DNA of 64,000 bases from an uncultured Bacteroidota bacterium (GCA_902512065.1 CABXHU010000003.1:62001-126000); one strand, 5' to 3'. Shown: positions 52,162-60,255, numbered from the stretch's first letter. The notes: generated by a model not told the origin, from the letters alone. Numbers and translations: made by a program.

Positions 52162-54063
52162 ATGAAAAAAATATTACTATTAATAGCGGTTATGCTTTTT
52201 ATTACATCTAGTGTAATTGCTCAAAAACCTGCTAGTGAAATTAATCAGACTAGAGCTACTGTAACTTCTGTTGGAAGTGGAGATTGGGACGATGGGGCAG
52301 TATGGTCTACATCTTCTGAACCAACCAGTGGTGATGATGTAGTTATTGCAAGCGGGCATACTGTAACTCAAAATGATGCAGGTGGAGTTTCTGCTAATAC
52401 AGTAACCGTTACAGGAACTTTGCTTTTAGACGGTGCATTAACTGTTGCAACAAACTCATCAGTAGCAGGAACAATGACTTGTTATGCTGCTTACACGCAA
52501 ACAGCAGGAACTTTTTCTAATACGGGAACAGTTAATGTTTTCAAAGGAATTGACATGATATTTTCAGATACAGGCACTGCTATCACAAATACAGGATCTA
52601 TTACTCTAAACTCTGATGCTGATGAATTTGCATCTTTAGTCTTTGGAGGTACTTCTTACACTGATAGTGCTAATGACGATGATTTTACTTATAATAGATA
52701 TGTTACTACTAACGCAGTTGGTTGGGACTTAATGGGATCACCCGTAACTGGTGAAACATTTACTAATGTAATTAATGATGGTAACATTGCATCTAATGGT
52801 ACTGGCTCATCAACGGAATATGGCATTGGTCAGTATGATAATACCGATGGTACATGGGACACTTACACTTCTGCAGAGGCTAGTTCTGCAGGAACTATTT
52901 CTCAGGGGGATGGATATGAAATGGCAACAACAAATGGTGCTACAATAAGTTTTACAGGACAATTAACCACAGGCACAGTTACGGTGGCAATTGAAAATAA
53001 CGACTCAGATAATGGTGGATCTGGATCAAGGTTTACCCTTGTTTCAAATCCATATGCTTCATATATATGTCTTAACAGTAATGCAGATACAGCAGCAAGT
53101 ACTGCTACCACTGATTTCCTAACTCATAATACATCTACAAATGATGTAATAGGAGCTGCTTCTAATGAGGCGGTATATCTTTGGGGAGGAACAGATGCAG
53201 GTTATACTACTATGACAAATGCAACAGGGGCAACTTATGCTGCACCAGGTCAAGGATTTTTTATAGCTGCTGAGTCTACCTCTTCAGCTAATTTACAGTT
53301 TACTGTTACAATGAGAACAATTCTTGGAAGTGATGATGCAATTTCTGGTGATGCAATGGACCCAGATGATAGAGCTGAACTTTTTATTGGTCTTTCTCAA
53401 GGTGATATTAGTAGAGATACTGAAATATACTTTTTAGATAATACTACAGACGGATTGAATCCTAGTTATGATGGAGCAGCATTTGCACTGAATGGCAATA
53501 CTGTTTCTATTTATTCCAGATTAATTTCTGAAGACCAAGGAGTTGATTATTCTGTACAAGCTCTAGCTTATAGTGAAATGTGGGATAAAGTGATTCCAAT
53601 TGGAATTAATGCAACAGCTGGAGAAGAAATGACTATAAGTGTAACACATAAAACTACTCCTGCTGATCTAAAAATATATTTAGAGGACACGCAAGAAGGA
53701 ACTTATACTTTAATAAACAATGAAGACTTTGTAATGACTCCAGCTAGTGATCTAGAGGGTATCGGAAGATTCTTTATTCATATGACCGCTAACGCTCTAA
53801 GTGATGGCGAGGTTAATACAAATTTATTAAATGCGTATAAGAAGGTTGACACTAACTATATTACTATAGAAGGTCTTGCAACTCAATCAACAAGTACAGA
53901 GGTTAGTTTATTCAATATCTTAGGAGCTAAGGTAATGGATGCTACTTTAGATAATACATCAAATACTCAGATGATCTCAACTAACGGATTATCTACTGGT
54001 ATTTATGTAATCAAACTAGAGTCAGGAGAAAATCAACTAACTAAAAAACTAATTATTAAATAA
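52162..54063 (+). CDS. Large secreted protein with T9SS type A sorting domain
   Basis: The 633-residue protein has a signal peptide ending at about residue 21 (VIAQ). An early region GDWDDGAVWSTSSEPTSGDDVVI resembles the repeat found at the start of many Bacteroidetes surface proteins, followed by a Thr- and Ser-rich beta helix-like part (about 50-180), and a middle that includes FTLVSNPYASYI and GFFIAAES. The C-terminal type A sorting domain (about 560-633) has EVSLFNILGAKVMDA and STGIYVIKLESGE. The role is probably surface structure or adhesion. Eleven bases later a 48-residue exported peptide gene follows. Confidence 0.85.
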   Translation: MKKILLLIAVMLFITSSVIAQKPASEINQTRATVTSVGSGDWDDGAVWSTSSEPTSGDDVVIASGHTVTQNDAGGVSANTVTVTGTLLLDGALTVATNSSVAGTMTCYAAYTQTAGTFSNTGTVNVFKGIDMIFSDTGTAITNTGSITLNSDADEFASLVFGGTSYTDSANDDDFTYNRYVTTNAVGWDLMGSPVTGETFTNVINDGNIASNGTGSSTEYGIGQYDNTDGTWDTYTSAEASSAGTISQGDGYEMATTNGATISFTGQLTTGTVTVAIENNDSDNGGSGSRFTLVSNPYASYICLNSNADTAASTATTDFLTHNTSTNDVIGAASNEAVYLWGGTDAGYTTMTNATGATYAAPGQGFFIAAESTSSANLQFTVTMRTILGSDDAISGDAMDPDDRAELFIGLSQGDISRDTEIYFLDNTTDGLNPSYDGAAFALNGNTVSIYSRLISEDQGVDYSVQALAYSEMWDKVIPIGINATAGEEMTISVTHKTTPADLKIYLEDTQEGTYTLINNEDFVMTPASDLEGIGRFFIHMTANALSDGEVNTNLLNAYKKVDTNYITIEGLATQSTSTEVSLFNILGAKVMDATLDNTSNTQMISTNGLSTGIYVIKLESGENQLTKKLIIK

Positions 54064-54074
54064 TTAAGCGAGCT

Positions 54075-54221
54075 ATGAAAAAAACCGGTATAACAAGAAA
54101 ACAGGCAATAAAAAAAATGGGAAAATATGCAGCATTAACTGCTATAGGAACATTTGCTATACTTAATCCTAAAAAAGCACAGGCTCAATCAACTCCTCCA
54201 GGACCTCCTGGATGGAATTAA
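54075..54221 (+). CDS. Small exported peptide (48 aa) with a proline-glycine C-terminus
   Basis: A 48-codon gene starts 11 bases after the T9SS gene stop. The N-terminus is basic (MKKTGITRKQAIKKMGK), followed by a hydrophobic stretch (YAALTAIGTFAIL, about 18-30) and an A-Q-A-Q cleavage-like site at about 34-38, leaving a mature peptide of about a dozen residues with PPGPPGW. The basic head followed by a weak hydrophobic core could be a Tat- or Sec-type signal, though no RR pair is present. I do not recognise a family with certainty, but similar short genes next to T9SS cargo have been seen. A strong terminator follows at 54252. Confidence 0.7.
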   Translation: MKKTGITRKQAIKKMGKYAALTAIGTFAILNPKKAQAQSTPPGPPGWN

Positions 54222-54251
54222 TCCTAAAGCTTAATATTAGTAAATAAGTAT

Positions 54252-54293
54252 AAAAATAGCTTTATCTCAATCAGAGGTAAAGCTATTTTTTTT
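54252..54293 (+). terminator. Strong intrinsic terminator after the T9SS cargo and peptide genes
   Basis: 54252-54268 pairs with 54274-54290 to form a 17-bp stem (one G-U) with a 5-base loop, followed by a T tract to 54293. It closes the unit 52162-54221. Confidence 0.85.
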
Positions 54294-54316
54294 ATCTTAC
54301 ACCTTAATGTTTAACT

Positions 54317-54637
54317 ATGGCTGACTTAGATCAAAATACATGGAAATCACAATTAGATTCAGATAGCAATTATACTCTAATTGATGTAAGAACAGCTGAA
54401 GAATTTGAAGAATTAAGAATACCAGGCTCAATTAATATAGATTTCCATAATCCTCAAAATTTTATCCAAGAATTAGAAAAATTAGATAAAAGTAAATCCT
54501 ATTATATATACTGCAGAACCGGATCTAGAAGTGCAAATACATGCTTGTTAATGGAAGATATGGGATTTTCTAAAAGTTATAATCTCATGGGTGGAATTAC
54601 TGAATGGGAAGGAGAAGTTGAAGGAGAAAATAAATAA
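54317..54637 (+). CDS. Cytoplasmic rhodanese-domain protein
   Basis: The 106 residues form one rhodanese domain: LIDVRTAEEFEELRIPGSIN, and the active-site loop YCRTGSRSANTC with its catalytic cysteine, then NLMGGITEWEG. Without a signal peptide it is cytosolic and could carry sulfur from thiosulfate or persulfides. A second rhodanese with a lipoprotein signal starts three bases later. Confidence 0.92.
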   Translation: MADLDQNTWKSQLDSDSNYTLIDVRTAEEFEELRIPGSINIDFHNPQNFIQELEKLDKSKSYYIYCRTGSRSANTCLLMEDMGFSKSYNLMGGITEWEGEVEGENK

Positions 54638-54640
54638 TTT

Positions 54641-55048
54641 ATGAATAGTACACTTAAATATATCCTTATAGTTGTTTTTTCTATTATTTTTTCATGCTCT
54701 TTAATTAATAATGAATCTATTAATCAGATGAATTCAGATGAATTAATAGAATTTATAGAGCTAAATGATGCTGTTTTAGTAGATGTTAGAACAGAGGATG
54801 AATACAATAGTGGCTATATAGAGAATTCATTAAACATAGATTATTTTTCTAATGATTTTTCTGTTAATGCAGATAAATTAGATAAAAACACTCCTATTAT
54901 TCTTTATTGTAGATCTGGCAAGAGAAGCTCAATGTCAGCAAATAAAATCTCAAAACTAGGTTTTAAGGAAATATATAATCTCCAGGGTGGAATATTAGAG
55001 TGGATTGAAGAAGGTAATGCGATTGTCTTTAACGATACGATCAATTAA
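54641..55048 (+). CDS. Rhodanese-domain lipoprotein
   Basis: The 135 residues have a lipoprotein signal (VFSIIFSC) and one rhodanese domain: VLVDVRTEDEYNSGYIENSLN and the loop YCRSGKRSSMSA with its catalytic cysteine, then NLQGGILEWI. It is the envelope-side counterpart of the gene at 54317 and may act on extracytoplasmic sulfur compounds. The stop overlaps that of the convergent kinase gene by four bases. Confidence 0.92.
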   Translation: MNSTLKYILIVVFSIIFSCSLINNESINQMNSDELIEFIELNDAVLVDVRTEDEYNSGYIENSLNIDYFSNDFSVNADKLDKNTPIILYCRSGKRSSMSANKISKLGFKEIYNLQGGILEWIEEGNAIVFNDTIN

Positions 55049-56085
55049 CTTTCTATAATTCCCTTCATATAATCTTTATGTTCTAAAGCTAATCTTGAAA
55101 AAGCATATAGATTCTTACATCTTATAAGGTTTTGTTTTGGATAACTTACTTTATAATAGATGTTTCCATTAAGATAGTCTGTAAGCGCTCTTAAGCCGTG
55201 AATAAATGGCATTAATGCTGTGGAAAGGGGTAATAGTTCAAGTTCTTTTTTAGATAAGAAATCACCATTGCTTTTAAGACCATCGATAAATGCTTTAAAA
55301 AGTGACTTATTAAAAATTATTTTTGACAGATCTTTTTCTTCTTCAGAAGCTGGATTTACTATGGTTCTAACAGCATCTCCAAAATCATAATGAAAATATC
55401 CTTTCATTATGGTATCCATATCAATCATGCATAGTCCTTTGTTTGAACTACTAAATAAAATGTTATTTAACTTAGCATCGTTATGACATATTCTCTCAGG
55501 TAATTCAGAATTGTAAAAAATATTCAATCTCTCAAACATTTCTTTTGAATAGTTTATTTCTTCACTACATTCTTTTATTAAATTAGTGTTAGAATTTTCT
55601 AATGCCACTTCAAATTCATTGATTCTATATGGGAGTTTATGAAAATTATCTAGAGTGTCAATATATAATTTTACATCTTCATCTTTTAGGAGCAGATGAA
55701 ATAAACTAAGGATTTTTCCAGCTTCAAATGCATCATTAATATTTTCCGCATTATCCTTTGTGTAACTTCCACTAACATATTCCATTAATCTCCAATAATC
55801 TTTTTTTGAATTATAAAATACACTTTCAGTAGATGTTTTTATGAATTTTATTTTATGGTAATTAATATCATCTAACTTATTAATAGATAAATTAATATTG
55901 TTTTTAATCGCCTCAATTTTCTTAAACACATTGGTGTTTATTTTTTGCAATACATATTTTCTTTCACCATCTTTAATTACATAAAATGAGTCATTAATAT
56001 AACCAGTATCAATTCTTTTATAGCTTAGATTAGATGCATTTACATCAAAATTTGATAGAATGTTATTTAGCTCAGCAGTATTCAA
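55045..56085 (-). CDS. N-acetylhexosamine 1-kinase-like (aminoglycoside phosphotransferase family)
   Basis: The 346-residue enzyme has the protein-kinase-like fold of aminoglycoside and choline phosphotransferases. Most like N-acetylhexosamine 1-kinase (NahK): the early IDTGYINDSFYVIKDGER and VLQKINTNVFKKIE, the catalytic loop CHNDAKLNNILF (Asp203) and the metal-binding IDMDTIMKG (Asp222, Asp224). NahK makes HexNAc-1-phosphate, which the adjoining nucleotidyltransferase could convert to UDP-HexNAc. The start is TTG in a TTGA overlap with that gene; no ATG precedes conserved sequence. Substrate inferred, not proved. Confidence 0.8.
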   Translation of the reverse strand: MNTAELNNILSNFDVNASNLSYKRIDTGYINDSFYVIKDGERKYVLQKINTNVFKKIEAIKNNINLSINKLDDINYHKIKFIKTSTESVFYNSKKDYWRLMEYVSGSYTKDNAENINDAFEAGKILSLFHLLLKDEDVKLYIDTLDNFHKLPYRINEFEVALENSNTNLIKECSEEINYSKEMFERLNIFYNSELPERICHNDAKLNNILFSSSNKGLCMIDMDTIMKGYFHYDFGDAVRTIVNPASEEEKDLSKIIFNKSLFKAFIDGLKSNGDFLSKKELELLPLSTALMPFIHGLRALTDYLNGNIYYKVSYPKQNLIRCKNLYAFSRLALEHKDYMKGIIES

Positions 56086-56975
56086 TTAGATTGATTCCAT
56101 AATGGAGTTGGATAATCTCCATTGTCCGTATATTCTTTTAGATTTTCTACCGCGGCTATCTTATCCTCGGCATAAGTAACCCCAAACCATTTACTTTCAG
56201 AGTCAATAACTTTAATTTCAATTACATTATCCTGCAATAGTGTTTGAGCTGCAAATGGAAGATATATTTCATCTTTTTCTATGTTATCTAATTTAGGGTA
56301 CATTTCAATTATATATTCCTCTAGGTAATCAAACATTGTCTCATTACAGACCCAATAATTCATTGAAACAAAATCCTCTTCTTTTAAAATATTTCCGCTA
56401 TCATGATCAATTATTTTATCTCCTTGTCTTTGAATTTCTAAATGCTCTATGATTGAAGTTAATTTACCATCCTTTTCTTTACATACTCCTCTAGAAACTG
56501 TTCCATATTTCGACAAGGTATTTTTTAATTGGTATGTGATAAGACCATAGGTTGACTTACTTGTATTTGAGTTAATAAAATTAGCTGCATTTTTAAAAGC
56601 GTTTTTGTCATAAAAATCATCTGCATTAATTATGGCAAAATCCGTGTTTATTACATCCTTTGCACACCAGACGGCGTGAGCTGTACCCCATGGTTTTATC
56701 CTACTAGGATGAGCAGTAATATTCTTTGGAAGATTACTTACTTCCTGAATAATCACATCAACCTTTACCTCACTTGGGATTCTAGGTCTTAAATATTCAT
56801 ATAGAAAATCTTTATTTTCCTTTTTTGTGATTAAAACAATATGATTAAAACCATTTTCAATGGCATCATAGATGCTAAATTCTAATAGAAATTCTTTATT
56901 TGGGCCTAGATCATCAAATTGCTTTAATTTTCCGTATCTACTTCCACTACCTGCCGCCATTACTAGTAAAACCAT
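56082..56975 (-). CDS. Sugar-phosphate nucleotidyltransferase
   Basis: The 297-residue protein has the NTP-transferase fold: LVMAAGSGSRYGKLKQF at the nucleotide-binding start, a PWGTAHAVWCAKD segment, and the metal-binding INADDFYDK. It would join a sugar-1-phosphate (or another phosphorylated group such as phosphocholine) to a nucleotide. The partner kinase downstream suggests a HexNAc-1-phosphate. It starts five bases after the P-loop protein at 56981 and overlaps the kinase by four bases (TTGA), so all three are one operon. Confidence 0.85.
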   Translation of the reverse strand: MVLLVMAAGSGSRYGKLKQFDDLGPNKEFLLEFSIYDAIENGFNHIVLITKKENKDFLYEYLRPRIPSEVKVDVIIQEVSNLPKNITAHPSRIKPWGTAHAVWCAKDVINTDFAIINADDFYDKNAFKNAANFINSNTSKSTYGLITYQLKNTLSKYGTVSRGVCKEKDGKLTSIIEHLEIQRQGDKIIDHDSGNILKEEDFVSMNYWVCNETMFDYLEEYIIEMYPKLDNIEKDEIYLPFAAQTLLQDNVIEIKVIDSESKWFGVTYAEDKIAAVENLKEYTDNGDYPTPLWNQSN

Positions 56976-56980
56976 TATAA

Positions 56981-58084
56981 TTAGTTTAGTTTGTTAATTA
57001 AATTTATAGCTTTTTCATTATTACAATAATGTAAACTATAAAATTCTGTATTAATTACCCAATCAATGAACTTTTTTGCATGTTTTTCGTCTGATGCAAT
57101 CCAAGCATCAGGCAAAAATTGTTTTATTGCCTCTTCTTTATCAATCTTGTTAAGCGTATTAGGTCCTTTTATATCATATTGGACATGAATTACCTTATTA
57201 CAATTAAAGGGGCCTAAATCTTTAAATTTTGGAGGTAAATATTTAACCCAACCTTTAATATTATTAATATAATATGGTTTTAATTTTTCAAAATCATTAT
57301 AAATTGATGAAGCCTTCTTAAAGAAGTTCTCTTTTATTGAAATAGCTGATGGAAATGTGTATATAGATGAGTCATCTGATAGTATTGGAGTAAAATCATC
57401 GGATATAAAATTAAATCCATTGGCCATTAGAATTGTTGTTAGAGAACTTTTTCCATTTCCAGAATCACCTGTTAGTATAATAGCTTCATTATTTTTTTCA
57501 AGTGCTGAAGCATGTAATACTCCCATCCAATCATCTTCAATCTTTGCATAAAAAAACGAGGTTAGTTCCATTGAAAATTTTCCTTGAAACTCATGCATAT
57601 TTTCATGTGTCCATCCACCAATGCACCTATCTTTATTAAAGAGGTAGATCACTTTATTTTCAGAAAAAACTGTTAATTCACCAGATATTTCATGATCTTC
57701 ATTTGATTGAAGATGTAAAAACTTAGGATTAATTAAATCTTTTGTCATCTGAGAATCAAAACACACTTTAATTGTTTTATTGTTAAAAGTATATTTAACA
57801 TGAATTTCAATGGTTTTTGAGATTCTTTCTGTTTTAAGAATTTTATTCTTGAAAGTATCAGTGCATTCACTAATAAATTCATTCATTTGGTTATTAATTT
57901 CTATATAATTTTTTTCAGATAAGTCAGGAGAATCTTTAATTTTTCTTATGAATTTATCATTATCACTTAGTTTCAGCGATAGCAATTCAGAAAATTTCTT
58001 ATCAACTACCACATATTTATTGGAAGATTTAAACCAGTACAAATCTGTAGTGCTAGAAATTTCCTCTTTCAGGTAAGAAATCAT
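56981..58084 (-). CDS. HPr kinase-like P-loop protein
   Basis: The 367-residue protein has a Walker A loop GDSGNGKSS (206-214) preceded by LHASAL (190-195), and an ISDDF (227-231) where HPr kinase has its VADD. This matches the catalytic core of HprK-related kinases, with the other conserved segment FPSAISIKENFF. The N-terminal half (1-180) has no HprK domain I, though its first 40 residues may be PqqD-like. No HPr or PTS gene is nearby, so the target is probably not HPr. It is first in the operon with the nucleotidyltransferase and NahK-like gene. Confidence 0.75.
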   Translation of the reverse strand: MISYLKEEISSTTDLYWFKSSNKYVVVDKKFSELLSLKLSDNDKFIRKIKDSPDLSEKNYIEINNQMNEFISECTDTFKNKILKTERISKTIEIHVKYTFNNKTIKVCFDSQMTKDLINPKFLHLQSNEDHEISGELTVFSENKVIYLFNKDRCIGGWTHENMHEFQGKFSMELTSFFYAKIEDDWMGVLHASALEKNNEAIILTGDSGNGKSSLTTILMANGFNFISDDFTPILSDDSSIYTFPSAISIKENFFKKASSIYNDFEKLKPYYINNIKGWVKYLPPKFKDLGPFNCNKVIHVQYDIKGPNTLNKIDKEEAIKQFLPDAWIASDEKHAKKFIDWVINTEFYSLHYCNNEKAINLINKLN

Positions 58085-58102
58085 ACTTATAAATTAATAG
58101 TT

Positions 58103-58110
58103 CAAAGATA
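58103..58110 (-). promoter_or_regulatory. Bacteroidetes -7 box for the HprK-like operon
   Basis: On the minus strand this is TATCTTTG, matching TAnnTTTG, with 18 bases between it and the ATG at 58084. Confidence 0.5.
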
Positions 58111-58133
58111 ATACTAGATAGTACATATACGAC

Positions 58134-58162
58134 AAAAAAAAACCCTCAAATGAGGGTTTTTT
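58134..58162 (-). terminator. Intrinsic terminator after the 64-residue gene (possibly bidirectional)
   Basis: CCCTC (58143-58147) pairs with GAGGG (58152-58156) around a 4-base loop. Nine A upstream and six T downstream provide U tracts on either strand. It lies between the 64-residue gene at 58181 and the promoter of the HprK-like operon. Confidence 0.85.
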
Positions 58163-58180
58163 AAATATTTTAAAAACTTT

Positions 58181-58375
58181 TTATTTTCCTTTTAAAAACG
58201 GAAGACCAGTTTTTTGGTTTTCTACAACTGATTTACCTGATGGTAAGTCACAAGCATTAGGTCTTGAGTCTTTTGCGAAATAATAAATTGTTTGATTTCT
58301 TCCACCTTTTAACACTACGTCTTTAGAGTGTAAGTGGTAAGTTTTTCCTTTACTGTTTGTGTGAGTATAACCCAT
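58181..58375 (-). CDS. Small conserved-looking protein (64 aa) of unknown function
   Basis: The 64 residues form a basic soluble protein starting MGYTHTNSKGKTYHLHSK and including GGRNQTIYYFAK, ACDLPSGKSVVENQKTG and the ending LPFLKGK. I recall similar short proteins, with an IYYF(A/S)K block and an LP...VVEN..TG block, in many marine bacteria. There is no signal peptide or membrane segment. Its own terminator lies downstream, so it is probably a single-gene transcript. The region upstream to 58488 shows no clear promoter match. Confidence 0.85.
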   Translation of the reverse strand: MGYTHTNSKGKTYHLHSKDVVLKGGRNQTIYYFAKDSRPNACDLPSGKSVVENQKTGLPFLKGK

Positions 58376-58488
58376 GTCTTTTTAGTTTTTAAATTATTAA
58401 TAGCTTAAAGATAGTTTTTTTCTCTGATAAAACAAAAGGTTTACCCATATAATAACATTTTTGTTTTTTTTATCTTTTTATCTGTTGG

Positions 58489-59532
58489 CTATAATTTGAT
58501 TTTTTTAGAATTTAAATTATAGAAATTCTGAGTCCTTATTACAGCATTTTCGCTTATATCTTTCCAAAAAAAGTTAATATCCCCTACATGATAATTTTTT
58601 ATAAGCGAGAGTTGAATTCTTTTAGGAATTTTTCTTGGAACATTAGACCATATAATCCCATCTTCTACACTGATTTTAATTGACTGTGGATAGATGTTGC
58701 TATCATAAAATAATAGGCCCATATGCTGATTAAAGTCTGTTTTAGTTGAATTATCCCATGTTATAGGGTTTACTACAACAGAATTATTTCTCCAACTAAA
58801 GTATGCAGGATCAAGATTTTTTCTGGGTTTTTTATTTCTTCTAAAAGTATTCCAGGTGACATAACCTTTGTTTTCTGTAGGGTTATACATTGGTTTTATA
58901 TCTTTAAAATAATCTTTTTTAATACTTGTGCCAATTAGGTATGCTGCAATTAGTCTGTCTTTCAATTCTTTGCCATCAAAAAAATCTCTTAGCAGCATTT
59001 TGCAATGTACTGCTCCTTGGCTATGACCAGCAATTATAATAGGTCTGCCATTATTTAAATTGTTAATATAGTATGTAAAAGCCTTTTTAATGTCATTATA
59101 GGCAATTTCACCTGCAATTAAACCGCCATTGCTAGTATATGGTTCAAAGAACACCCTATAATGCGCCTGTCTATATAATGGACTATAAATTCTTCCAGCT
59201 TTTGCCCAAGCTGATGCCTGGAATTGAATAGCAGTGTTTTTAATTTTGTTGTTCTGTTCTTTATTATAAATATCAGCATTCCAAGAAATATTTTTTTTAT
59301 CAGTAATTAATGTTGGATATATATAGAATACATCAGCTTTAAGATCATCAATATTTTCAGGATAAAAGTTATTTAATATCGTGTCATGAATTTTTGGATG
59401 AGCAATCCAAGAATTTAAGTTGGAATAATTAGGTTCTTTTGGTATTTCAGACTCGACAAATGGCTTTGTCATATAAGTTGTCTTACATGAGAAAATAATA
59501 AATATAAAAAAGAAAAAATATATTTTTTTCAT
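58489..59532 (-). CDS. DUF3089 lipoprotein, alpha/beta hydrolase fold
   Basis: The 347 residues have a lipoprotein signal (FFIFIIFSC) and a DUF3089 domain with the alpha/beta hydrolase nucleophile elbow AGHSQGAVHCKML (Ser of GHSQG). Family-typical segments are ADVFYIYPTLI, ASAWAKAGRIYSPLYRQA and AYLIGTSIKKDYF. It is probably an outer-membrane-anchored esterase or lipase-like protein; the substrate is unknown. The gene is divergent from the barrel protein at 59588. Confidence 0.88.
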   Translation of the reverse strand: MKKIYFFFFIFIIFSCKTTYMTKPFVESEIPKEPNYSNLNSWIAHPKIHDTILNNFYPENIDDLKADVFYIYPTLITDKKNISWNADIYNKEQNNKIKNTAIQFQASAWAKAGRIYSPLYRQAHYRVFFEPYTSNGGLIAGEIAYNDIKKAFTYYINNLNNGRPIIIAGHSQGAVHCKMLLRDFFDGKELKDRLIAAYLIGTSIKKDYFKDIKPMYNPTENKGYVTWNTFRRNKKPRKNLDPAYFSWRNNSVVVNPITWDNSTKTDFNQHMGLLFYDSNIYPQSIKISVEDGIIWSNVPRKIPKRIQLSLIKNYHVGDINFFWKDISENAVIRTQNFYNLNSKKIKL

Positions 59533-59559
59533 TATGCTATTTGGTCTGGTTATTGATAT

Positions 59560-59567
59560 TATATTTG
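59560..59567 (+). promoter_or_regulatory. Bacteroidetes -7 box for the barrel gene
   Basis: TATATTTG lies 20 bases before the ATG at 59588; a TTG at 59541-59543 is 16 bases upstream of it. The box is inside the extension that an in-frame ATG at 59534 would give, supporting the later start. Confidence 0.5.
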
Positions 59568-59587
59568 TAAAAATAAAAAATAAACTT

Positions 59588-60244
59588 ATGAAACGAATTA
59601 TTATTCCTCTGCTTTTTACAATTGTTTCTTACTCACAAACTGATGTTCAAAATGTTCGAGTTATAAAAGATGATTCTCAAGTAACTGAGTTAGTTAATAC
59701 ATTAGGAAAAAATGAAATTAAGTTGGATGTAATAGATCTATTATTTCAACCGGCCTTAAGTCTTTCCTATGAGAGAATATCGGATTCTTATTCATCCTTT
59801 GGAGGAGATGTTTTTATAAATTTTAATAATAATAATTCTAGTGCTTCTTGGTCTGATCGTTTTACAATCTCACCATTTTATAGATTTTATTTTTTAAATA
59901 AGAAAGATTTTGGTGGTGCTGGTTTTTTTGTTGAGCTTTTTTCTAAATTTTCCTTTGCTGATCACACGGTTGAATATGTCTCTGGTCTATATGATGAGTC
60001 TGTTTCACCATATTATGAGTTTGTTGATGAAAGTTATTTTGATATAGGATTAGGAGTAGGACTTGGAAGAAAATGGATTAATAAAAAAGGAATAACCTTT
60101 GAAATAATGCTTGGTATTGGAAGATATTTACTTGGAGAAACAGGAGGGGTAGATGATGTGCCACTTGGAGTGGATGAAGTATTTTATAATAATAGACCAG
60201 AGGTTACTTTTAAGGGAGGATTATCTATAGGTAAGAGATTCTAA
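59588..60244 (+). CDS. Small outer-membrane beta-barrel protein
   Basis: The ATG at 59588 gives 218 residues starting with a signal peptide (MKRIIIPLLFTIVSYSQ). The rest alternates as membrane strands, with FQPALSLSYERIS, RFTISPFYRFYF, FDIGLGVGLGRKW and a C-terminal strand ending in SIGKRF with a terminal Phe. It resembles DUF3575-type porins, but I do not assign a family firmly. The next gene on the strand is doxX-like. Confidence 0.75.
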   Translation: MKRIIIPLLFTIVSYSQTDVQNVRVIKDDSQVTELVNTLGKNEIKLDVIDLLFQPALSLSYERISDSYSSFGGDVFINFNNNNSSASWSDRFTISPFYRFYFLNKKDFGGAGFFVELFSKFSFADHTVEYVSGLYDESVSPYYEFVDESYFDIGLGVGLGRKWINKKGITFEIMLGIGRYLLGETGGVDDVPLGVDEVFYNNRPEVTFKGGLSIGKRF

Positions 60245-60255
60245 ATGTTTTTTTT

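Noticed and set aside
59534-59587. Upstream ATG at 59534 for the barrel gene
   Set aside because: It would spoil the signal peptide that starts at 59588 and cover the probable -7 box.
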